Assembly (NCBI GenBank): GCA_027487485.1
Contig: JAIYDN010000091.1
Coordinates: 124,001-188,000, forward strand
Direction: 5' to 3'
Source of the DNA: Planctomycetaceae bacterium
GTDB taxonomy: Bacteria > Planctomycetota > Planctomycetia > Pirellulales > Pirellulaceae
DNA: 64,000 nucleotides
Below, one piece after another: positions 54,700 through 62,213 of this stretch; positions within the stretch are counted from its first letter, which is position 1, and the number at the start of each line of letters is the position of its first letter. A program made the position numbers and the translations under genes. Under the pieces are notes generated by a model, which saw only the letters and a list, made by a program, of their open reading frames with translations, was not told the DNA's origin and ran no database searches.

Positions 54700-55052
54700 G
54701 GTAACGATTTTTTACGAGCAAGCAGCACGATATCATCATTTCCCACTTCAATCTCTTTACTTTTGGATCGATCATCCATCGATCGTATTCTCCCCACAAG
54801 ACTAACCCGAGGCAGCGCGCGCGCGGTTAATGATAATTCATACCGAACGATTGGTGTTTCGAATATTCCTTCCAACACCAAAAGCACCTCGGATTCGGTC
54901 TCCGATTCGTAAACTACGGAACGATTTTTCACTTCCAGAATGATCTCCTCCCACAATAACTGGTCCCCGACCACGAGCCGTCCTAGACGGCCCGTTTGGT
55001 TGGGTACTCGAATTCGATCGGCGCCGAGCCAGTTCCAGAAGAGATTCCACAT
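54684..55052 (-). CDS. Small uncharacterised protein of the pspA operon
   Basis: 122 residues, no signal peptide or membrane helix. Predicted all-beta with a Trp-rich start (MWNLFWNWLGADRIRV). It contains VVGDQLLWEEIILEVKNRSVVYES and YELSLTARALPRVSLVGRIRS. It is encoded between pspA (18 bp) and the kinase (16-bp overlap), so it is made in register with both. I do not recognise it; an adaptor between PspA and the kinase is an attractive guess. Confidence 0.75.
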   Translation of the reverse strand: MWNLFWNWLGADRIRVPNQTGRLGRLVVGDQLLWEEIILEVKNRSVVYESETESEVLLVLEGIFETPIVRYELSLTARALPRVSLVGRIRSMDDRSKSKEIEVGNDDIVLLARKKSLPCLID

Positions 55053-55069
55053 TTGAATCCGTTTCTCGC

Positions 55070-55747
55070 TTATTCCAATGCACGCTTCATGGCTGCAAGC
55101 TCTGCATCGATTCGGGATTGCAGTTCCTGCTTAGCAAAGTCCCGTTCGATGTCGCTTTCTGGAATACTGTCCCCATCGATTTCTGACCATGCTTGGATCT
55201 TTGCCTCCTGCCGATCCACTCGATCTTCTAGCTTTTGAAATTGCGAGAATGCAGACTGACTATCGGTTCGATCCATGGCCGCGTGGATCTTGGTGGTCGA
55301 TCGCGCTCTGGCCAATCTAGCAACCAAAAGGGTTTTCTTGTGCTGAGCCTGACGAATCTTATCCTCCAAATCGCGAACCGAACCCTTGAGCTTATTCACT
55401 TCGAGCACTTGCTTGTTATGCTCGACAGTATATAGCTCCAAACGTTGGGAGGCCGCCACTCTTTGCTCCAATGCGGTTCTCGCTGTCATTTCATCACCCC
55501 GTTTCATAGCGGTGTTGGCCCGCTCGAGCCACTTGGATTCCTCGGATTGTTCGCGTTCTAATCTCTTTCGCATCAAGATTTCATCTGCAACTGCGTCCGC
55601 AACACTCGATCGAACGCAATCTAATTCCGATTGCATATCGATAATCAACTGATGCAACATTCGCTCGGGATCTTCGATTTGCTCGCGGAGCGCCGTTACA
55701 CTGGAACGCATCATCAACGTAAACTGAGATAACCATGCCATATTCAT
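55070..55747 (-). CDS. pspA: PspA/IM30 family phage-shock protein
   Basis: 225 residues, almost entirely helical and coiled-coil. PspA features: an N-terminal amphipathic helix (MNMAWLSQFTLMMRSSVTALREQIEDPERMLHQLI), the long hairpin (about 25-145) and C-terminal helices ending in LQSRIDAELAAMKRALE. PspA binds stressed inner membranes, forms ESCRT-III-like assemblies and, in E. coli, restrains the sigma-54 activator PspF. AAAAAGGA lies just upstream of the first of two candidate ATGs. Confidence 0.92.
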   Translation of the reverse strand: MNMAWLSQFTLMMRSSVTALREQIEDPERMLHQLIIDMQSELDCVRSSVADAVADEILMRKRLEREQSEESKWLERANTAMKRGDEMTARTALEQRVAASQRLELYTVEHNKQVLEVNKLKGSVRDLEDKIRQAQHKKTLLVARLARARSTTKIHAAMDRTDSQSAFSQFQKLEDRVDRQEAKIQAWSEIDGDSIPESDIERDFAKQELQSRIDAELAAMKRALE

Positions 55748-55786
55748 TTTTCCTTTTTAACACAAAGACATAAAACAAAACCACTT

Positions 55787-58700
55787 TTAGTTCCAAGTTG
55801 CGAGCTCTGAACTCAGCGTTCGCACCCTGGATAGCAGCCGTTCGCGATACACTTCGCAAACAGCTCCGATTGCAATCACCATCAAACCGAGCCCTAATCC
55901 GCTTACCCAGAGCATGTTGGGATGATCCACCGCAGACCGCACCAACATGGCCAGCAAATCGGCGAATAAGAAGGCTACGCCGGTGTACATCAAGACTCGC
56001 ACCCGCAACCCAATTGCAATCAGCACGACAAGCACTGAAAGAAGCATCAACGAAAACATGTGCCACCAGCTTCCAGCCAAAATCTGAAAGATTGGAGAGA
56101 CCAAGATGCAAAGCGCTCCTGCCAAGCGAATAGGCTTGTGCCCCGACTGAGGTATCTCTCGCTTCATCAGTTCCAGCAAGCCTAGGATCGATAGCCCTAT
56201 CGGTGCTAGATACAACTGCAGATCGAACCATCCTAAAGCTTGATTGATATTTGCTAGCCCAATGTTGACCATTGCTAAGGCTAGCCAAGCATGCCAGCGT
56301 TGGCCGGAGCTCCAACCGCGAACCGCATGCACGAACGCACCTAGGAAAATGGCTAAAGATACCCATGCGGTAGTCGCTGTCCCAAACACCATTGCCGTCA
56401 AGCCGATACCAACCGCTAAGCTTGGGGCAACCCATCCCACAAGTTGCATCGGTCGCGATGCAACTCGCAATAGTTCAGATTTGGCGAAACGATCTCCAAG
56501 CCATTGCAGCGTCATTCCCACCAGCACGATAGCCACTAAACCCACACCTGTTTGAACGGGTAGTATTCCGTTTAGGAACAGCAGAAATATCGAGAAGCCC
56601 AATGCCAGCATGGAGCACCAAACGCGAAATTCATTGCGCCCGCGAATCGCTATCCAGAACTCGTCCGCCCCAACGACCACGCAAGCCAGTGCTCCGATCA
56701 ACGTTTGAGCAACGCCTAAATTGGTTATCAGGCAGACATGCAACAAGAGCCCTAAGAAAACCAATCGCAAGGAAATCAGCCATGCCAGCAACACGCCTGG
56801 TTCCAACCGAGCCCCCAGCCTTTGAACCAAAAGTCCGTTGAGGGCTATCGCCAGAGTCAGTACTGGCAAGCTATTCGTTGAATTTCCATCCAAGGTTAAA
56901 AGTTGGAATACTGCCCGATAGTCATGAAAACCGATCGCAGGCAACATCAGCATCAACACTAGGGCATTGGCCCACATCGCGCCCAATCCAAAGGCAAGCG
57001 AAGATCGCTGAGGTCGATGAAAGACGGCCAAGCCACCCAGGGATACTAATGCGGCCAGCTGAATCAGAGCGGAGAACTGAACGATTCCACACGCCGTCAA
57101 CATCGTCAACCACGCACTGCAAACCCATGGAACCAATGCAGTCAACGGGAGCGAATCCGAAATCGGTTCCGCCGAAGTGACCTGGATTTCGCGGCGATAT
57201 CGTTCTATCCAAAACGGAGCGACACCGACTGCGATGGATGTGAGTGACCAAATAAGTACAGAGTAGTTTAGGCTTGATGGAACAATGGCGTTCGCCTGCA
57301 GAATAGACGACGCGAGCAAAGGAAACATTCCAACAAAGATGGCCGTGGCGATACGACTTCGAGTGACCGCAATCGCAAAGACGAGCCAAGCAAGCAATGC
57401 AAATCCACACCACGCAATTTGATCATGCATCATGAAAACCGACGATCGCACCAATGCAATCGATTGCCATACCAAACCAAGAATGACGAACAGCGTTGCT
57501 AAATCAGCGGCAGGAATCAAACACGCTAAGGATCGTTCTGTCTGCCGTTGACCTCGATGCGTTTGCGGATCTCGCCATACAACCGCCAGACTTCTTAAGT
57601 TCATCCCTAGCTGGATGCGTTCCGCTTCCCAATTCACAACAACCTGACGTCGAATCGCAAGCGTGGCAAAGTACCCAAGTGTCGACACTATGACAGAAGC
57701 GGTGACAGCCAAGTTCGAGTTCCATTCGGGGCTCCAGTGTTGAGCCAGCGTAACATTGATGCACAGCATCATCACAACCAACGCGAGAGCAAAGCCTGCA
57801 AGGTAATGTCGCGACTTGAGAACAACGATCCAAGCCCCAAGACTCACCGAAAGCCCGACGAGAATGGCACCCACGTTCAAGTCTGACCCGATGTTTTGCA
57901 TACAATGCCCAAACCAGAACACCCCGACTCCGACGATCGCCATTGCTCCAAAGATCATGCTTGCCGAAATGGCGTTGCCTCGCCGATTTAGCGGCCACGC
58001 TAAGTACACCGAATCACGAATTGGGATCCGATTGATCCAAGGATCCAACGGAGCAAGCAACAGCAGGCAACCCCACACACCTAGACTCAAACCGATATAC
58101 GGCAGGTCGATGGCGGTTTCTAACTTAACGTTCAAGAATGGTACGAAATAACCCACCGCCACCGTCAACGCAGCGAAGAACGGGATGATATAACGACGAT
58201 CTTTCCAAACATTGGCGTAAACCAAAAAGAGACAACTGTGTACTACCGAAATCAAAAAGGCTGCTTTCACATGCGTCAATGACAATGGCATTAACAAAAG
58301 GGTCAAGCAGGTTACAGCAACTTGCAATGGCTTGCTAAAGTAAGTACGTTTCGAGAGCGACCAGCTTGCAACCGTCCATCCCAGCAACAATGGTACATAG
58401 GTTAGTCCATAGAACGCGACGGGCAGTCGGTCCTCCGATAGAGTTGTGGCTGCTATGGATATTGCTTGCTTGGCAAAACTAGAAACTAGGGTCGGCGTCG
58501 CTTGATAAGCCACCAACATCAGAACAATGGAGATCCAGGTAAAGCCAATATTTTTGGTGTCTCGGGCTGCATACCAAGCGAGTGAAGCAGCAACAAGGCA
58601 AGTGGGAACAGCTGCGAATGTAGTTTGTCCCGTGAAACGAAATCCAGTGAACGATAGCACTACTCCCGCGGCAGCCATCACCAATCCAACCAAAACGGAG

Positions 58701-59623
58701 ATCGCAACATCCAGCGGAATCGTTTCTAGCAGCCCGCCTGTTCTCGACTTATAAACTTGAGCCACGGTGCGGGCGGTGGTCACAATCGGAACGGAACATA
58801 AAACCAATCCCAGCCCCAACCATTCCAATTGATGAAGCCAGTTCAGCTTGGTTGCAAACAAGACAACCATCTGAGCTCCGATAAGCAGGATCGGAAGAAA
58901 TCCTAAAACAAGCGGCTTTCGATGCTGTTCCACCAGCCAAAACACATGGCGATTGATTTTGATAATCCCAACTGTGCCGACCAACCAAAAGATCGAAGCC
59001 ACCAGAAGGGATCCGCTCTGGAACGTCGGCATGGCGCCCGCTATTGCCAACGCTAGATATACGACTTGGAAAGTGACTTGGCGTTCAAGCAAGAAGGATT
59101 TGAAAATTCGATCTGATACCCATGCTGCGAACACGGAACCAACCGCTAGCAGAGGAATCAAGGACAACGCGTTTTCGGAAGCAGAGGCAGCAAGCCACGG
59201 TAGAGCATAAAAACTGATAGGAAGTAAAATCAGTGTCAACATCTTCAAAACGGAAGAGGTTGAGCGAAGCCCTAAAAGCTTGCCGCTCGCTTCAGCAAAT
59301 CCATAGACAGCGGCAACGTAAACTAGGATCGAAAGAAATTTGAATGTGACCGACCAGGCATCCCATTGCTGTGCCACCAGCTTCAAGGAACTGACCGTAA
59401 CGATGGCGGCTCCAACGAACAACATCCACTTGATGTTCGATTCGTGAAAGAACGCAGCTACGAATCGTTCGACAAAAGACACTTCTTTTGGATTCGATTC
59501 GGCCGCCTGGGTACTAGCCGAAAACGGCTGTGAAAGAAGTGGTTGCGGGGGCGTAACGAATGGTTCGGGATCGGCAGGTCTTACATGGCTCATGTCATGG
59601 TTCCGTGAAAACAGTGGAAACAA
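55787..59623 (-). CDS. Giant polytopic membrane protein of the pspA operon
   Basis: 1278 residues (ATG at 59623; a second ATG at 59593 is possible). A soluble Pro/Ser-rich N-terminus (about 1-60) with one amphipathic stretch (SFVERFVAAFFHESNIKWM) is followed by more than thirty hydrophobic helices to the C-terminus, with very short loops. Its length and helix number recall the loosely conserved multi-pass DUF2157/DUF2339-type proteins, but I cannot assign a family. First gene of the operon, 39 bp before pspA, directly behind a candidate sigma-54 promoter. Confidence 0.85.
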   Translation of the reverse strand: MFPLFSRNHDMSHVRPADPEPFVTPPQPLLSQPFSASTQAAESNPKEVSFVERFVAAFFHESNIKWMLFVGAAIVTVSSLKLVAQQWDAWSVTFKFLSILVYVAAVYGFAEASGKLLGLRSTSSVLKMLTLILLPISFYALPWLAASASENALSLIPLLAVGSVFAAWVSDRIFKSFLLERQVTFQVVYLALAIAGAMPTFQSGSLLVASIFWLVGTVGIIKINRHVFWLVEQHRKPLVLGFLPILLIGAQMVVLFATKLNWLHQLEWLGLGLVLCSVPIVTTARTVAQVYKSRTGGLLETIPLDVAISVLVGLVMAAAGVVLSFTGFRFTGQTTFAAVPTCLVAASLAWYAARDTKNIGFTWISIVLMLVAYQATPTLVSSFAKQAISIAATTLSEDRLPVAFYGLTYVPLLLGWTVASWSLSKRTYFSKPLQVAVTCLTLLLMPLSLTHVKAAFLISVVHSCLFLVYANVWKDRRYIIPFFAALTVAVGYFVPFLNVKLETAIDLPYIGLSLGVWGCLLLLAPLDPWINRIPIRDSVYLAWPLNRRGNAISASMIFGAMAIVGVGVFWFGHCMQNIGSDLNVGAILVGLSVSLGAWIVVLKSRHYLAGFALALVVMMLCINVTLAQHWSPEWNSNLAVTASVIVSTLGYFATLAIRRQVVVNWEAERIQLGMNLRSLAVVWRDPQTHRGQRQTERSLACLIPAADLATLFVILGLVWQSIALVRSSVFMMHDQIAWCGFALLAWLVFAIAVTRSRIATAIFVGMFPLLASSILQANAIVPSSLNYSVLIWSLTSIAVGVAPFWIERYRREIQVTSAEPISDSLPLTALVPWVCSAWLTMLTACGIVQFSALIQLAALVSLGGLAVFHRPQRSSLAFGLGAMWANALVLMLMLPAIGFHDYRAVFQLLTLDGNSTNSLPVLTLAIALNGLLVQRLGARLEPGVLLAWLISLRLVFLGLLLHVCLITNLGVAQTLIGALACVVVGADEFWIAIRGRNEFRVWCSMLALGFSIFLLFLNGILPVQTGVGLVAIVLVGMTLQWLGDRFAKSELLRVASRPMQLVGWVAPSLAVGIGLTAMVFGTATTAWVSLAIFLGAFVHAVRGWSSGQRWHAWLALAMVNIGLANINQALGWFDLQLYLAPIGLSILGLLELMKREIPQSGHKPIRLAGALCILVSPIFQILAGSWWHMFSLMLLSVLVVLIAIGLRVRVLMYTGVAFLFADLLAMLVRSAVDHPNMLWVSGLGLGLMVIAIGAVCEVYRERLLSRVRTLSSELATWN

Positions 59624-59659
59624 AGACCTGATTCAATTCAGGCCCTGAGACCACCCATT

Positions 59660-59675
59660 AACAAAAACCGTGCCA
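59660..59675 (-). promoter_or_regulatory. Candidate sigma-54 promoter of the pspA operon
   Basis: Minus strand TGGCACG-N4-TTGTT: the -24 block is a perfect consensus, while the -12 block has GT instead of GC. Spacing is exact. It lies 37 bp before the first ATG of an operon that encodes a sigma-54 activator, which raises its credibility. Confidence 0.5.
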
Positions 59676-59721
59676 GAGGAGAAAAAGCCCAACAATTGGT
59701 GCTCAAGTACTGCAATTACCA

Positions 59722-59745
59722 ACACTTCGCGAGAATGGCGAGTGT
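59722..59745. promoter_or_regulatory. Possible enhancer dyad upstream of the pspA operon
   Basis: ACACTTCGC (59722-59730) and GCGAGTGT (59738-59745) are complementary apart from one unpaired base, centred about 60 bp upstream of the -24 element. This position fits an NtrC-type binding site. Confidence 0.35.
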
Positions 59746-59858
59746 CTCAACCCATGCGAGATACCACCAAGTGCTACTTCAAGGCTGCAGGCAAGTGCAG
59801 TCCAAGACATGCACTCACCAGCGAATAGAAAAGACCATCAAACGGATCCACGATGCGC

Positions 59859-60212
59859 TTATCGTTTTTGGATCTTGTGACTAAGTCTGGCAAAGGATTG
59901 AGCGACAAGCAAAGAATCCGGAGACGCACCCTTTCGAGGACGTACCACAAGGTCGAAACCAACAGGCAGATCGGCCTGGAGCTTACGGAACGCTTCCCTT
60001 GCAAGCCTTTTCCAAAGATTGCGAATAGGGGAGTTCCCCACGCGTTTCGAAACACTCAGCCCAAGTCGAGTGTGTGGGAGATTGTTCCTGCAAAAGTGAA
60101 CCACCAAAGTCCCATCGCTAACAACCAGCCCAGATCGAAACACTCGATCAAAGTCTCTTTGATTTACAACACGAGCCTGTTTGGGAAATCGTTCGTCACG
60201 TTGTGGTGTCAT
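59859..60212 (-). CDS. rnpA: Ribonuclease P protein component
   Basis: 117 residues, basic. RNase P protein motifs: RFPKQARVVNQRDFDRVFRSG and the RNR-type segment LGLSVSKRVGNSPIRNLWKRLAREAFR. It binds the RNase P RNA to mature tRNA 5' ends. In most bacteria it follows rpmH and precedes yidC; here only 93 bp separate it from rho and no rpmH frame fits, so the usual operon is broken. Confidence 0.95.
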   Translation of the reverse strand: MTPQRDERFPKQARVVNQRDFDRVFRSGLVVSDGTLVVHFCRNNLPHTRLGLSVSKRVGNSPIRNLWKRLAREAFRKLQADLPVGFDLVVRPRKGASPDSLLVAQSFARLSHKIQKR

Positions 60213-60273
60213 GTTCGATTTCCAAACAAGGAGGCATTAGCCGTGAACCAAATCGCTTGTAGGGAATCCTAGA

Positions 60274-60296
60274 CGCGGCTAGCGCCCGCGGCTCAA
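60274..60296 (-). repeat. GCTAGCCG-family palindromic repeat, copy 2
   Basis: Exact 23-bp inverted copy of the element at 9200-9222, with core CGGCTAGCGCCCGCGGCTC on the plus strand, located 10 bp after the rho stop. Its CGCGG/CCGCG pairing could help transcript ending or processing. Confidence 0.85.
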
Positions 60297-60305
60297 GAAC
60301 CTGCG

Positions 60306-61649
60306 CTAATCAAGGATCTTGGCGTTGGCAATCAGTTTAAGAAACTCTTGATTGCTCTGAAAACGGGACAGCTGCTTTGTCAGTTGCTCCATCGCTTCCA
60401 CTGGATGCATCGAGTTCAAAGTACGTCGAATCATCGTTACGGAATGATAGGTATCTGGATCATGCAAAAGTTCTTCGCGCCGAGTTCCCGATTGGGAAAT
60501 GTCGATCGCGGGCCAAACACGCCGGTCGGCAAGCTTCTTATCTAAAACAAGTTCCATATTTCCAGTTCCCTTGAACTCTTGGAAGATGAGTTCGTCCATG
60601 CGTGAACCTGTATCGACCAGTGCAGTCCCGACAATGGTCAATGACCCGCCTTCTGCAAAGCAACGAGCGGTAGCAAACAGCTTCTTGGGAATGTCCATCG
60701 CCTTGATATTAACACCGCCCGACATGGTCGCGCCGCTGTTACCAACCCACTTGTTGAATGCTCGTGCCAACCGAGTGATCGAATCCATCAGCATGAAAAC
60801 ATCTTTGCCCATTTCAGCAAGACGCCGACAACGATCCACGACAAGCTGGCTAAGCCGAACGTGTGAATCCACATCTTCGTCGAGACTACTTGCAATCACT
60901 TCACCTTTGACGATGCTGCGCCGCATGTCGGTGACTTCTTCAGGCCGTTCATCAATCAGCAAAACGATCAGCTCTACCTCTGGGTAGTTCTGCGAAATCC
61001 CCTTGGAGATATTCTGAAGCATGATGGTTTTTCCAGACCGCGGAGGAGCCACAATAAGGGCTCGCTGGCCACGCCCCAAGGGAGCGAGAAGGTCGATAAT
61101 GCGGTTGGTAACAGGCTGAGCACCAATCTCTAGCTTCAACCAGCGTTCTGGGTTAATTGCAGTTAGCTGATCGAAATTTTTGACATTGATGTAGTCTTCT
61201 GGCTTCATTCCTTCGACGTCTAGGATTTCCTTGACGCGAGGACCTTGCGATCGACGCGTTTGTTGCATCAAAGCACGGATCTTAACCCCTTGACGAAGCT
61301 TGAACTTTTCGATCATCGTGCCAGGCACGAATGGATCTGTTCGCTCTCGTGAGTAATTGTTGGCTGGAGACCGAAGGAATCCATAGCCGTTTGGGTGCAT
61401 TTCCAGCAGACCCAAAAACTCTTGACCCGGTTCTTCGGTTGCAGGCTCACCAGCTTCGGTTGGAATCGGATCGCCGTTTTCGTCTAGGACAACTTCGGCC
61501 GGTTCACCTTCGGGCTCTGCAAAAGCTTGCTGGTAATTCGAACCGTAGCGCCGTCTCGGTTTTTTAACGCGTGGTCTTGATGCCGCTCCGCCTGAGCCAC
61601 CTTGATCATCACCTTGAAAACGAGATCGAAAACGCTTCTTCTTGGGCAT
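60306..61649 (-). CDS. rho: Transcription termination factor Rho
   Basis: 447 residues from the ATG at 61649 (MPKKKRFRSRF); an upstream extension in frame looks non-protein. A short Arg/Lys-rich N-terminus precedes the RNA-binding cold-shock domain (about 75-150, FLGLLEMHPNGYGFLRSPANNY). The ATPase follows with Walker A APPRSGKT, Walker B VELIVLLIDERPEEVTDM, and the Q- and R-loops. It ends transcripts as a hexameric RNA translocase. Highly conserved and complete. Confidence 0.97.
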   Translation of the reverse strand: MPKKKRFRSRFQGDDQGGSGGAASRPRVKKPRRRYGSNYQQAFAEPEGEPAEVVLDENGDPIPTEAGEPATEEPGQEFLGLLEMHPNGYGFLRSPANNYSRERTDPFVPGTMIEKFKLRQGVKIRALMQQTRRSQGPRVKEILDVEGMKPEDYINVKNFDQLTAINPERWLKLEIGAQPVTNRIIDLLAPLGRGQRALIVAPPRSGKTIMLQNISKGISQNYPEVELIVLLIDERPEEVTDMRRSIVKGEVIASSLDEDVDSHVRLSQLVVDRCRRLAEMGKDVFMLMDSITRLARAFNKWVGNSGATMSGGVNIKAMDIPKKLFATARCFAEGGSLTIVGTALVDTGSRMDELIFQEFKGTGNMELVLDKKLADRRVWPAIDISQSGTRREELLHDPDTYHSVTMIRRTLNSMHPVEAMEQLTKQLSRFQSNQEFLKLIANAKILD

Positions 61650-62213
61650 AAACGCTAGTCCAAACAAACAGGAGACAAAATTCCTAACCGTTCGTCGTAC
61701 CCAAATGAACCAGGTAAAACAGTCGAAGAACGGAAGATAAAACTGCGCCAAATCGTGCGCGAGGAAAACAATTGGTAAAGACCTTGCTGAACTCAAGTGT
61801 TGTGATGATCAGCATTTTTCGCCAGCAGATGGCTGCTTTTTGACATCCGCTTTTTGAAGGAAGTAACTCGATCAAAAAGTTCTTCGGCAAAAGATCGAGC
61901 CAGCGAGCTGAATCAGTTGCATGCCGAGGACGCCAGTGGCGAGAGCAATTCGAACGAAGCCCACCTCCAATGAGATAGCACATTCACTGACCCACTGGGT
62001 CATAGGGTCAGCCGTTCAAACGTGTGGAGCAAGTGTCACACATGCCCTACATCGTGTCAAGAGAAAATTCGCTCCAGGTGGCACAATCCAAAAATTTTAT
62101 TGAATCTGTCGACTTAAGGTCGATTTGGTTCGTCATCGTAACCGATTCGACTGAAACAGACGTTCGTTCCCTGCATTGGTGCAGGGTGCGAAACGCAACA
62201 ATAGGATGATCCA
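61650..62213. promoter_or_regulatory. Divergent region with a TGACCCA palindrome
   Basis: 564 bp between rho and the thioredoxin-like gene. TGACCCA-C-TGGGTCA (61988-62002) is a perfect 7-bp dyad, followed two bases later by another GGGTCA half-site (62005-62010): an operator-like arrangement. Neither promoter is obvious. Confidence 0.5.

Noticed and set aside
55581-56435. 284-codon minus-strand frame overlapping the giant membrane protein and pspA
   Set aside because: An alternative frame of the same strand region; the membrane protein and pspA frames carry the meaningful sequence.
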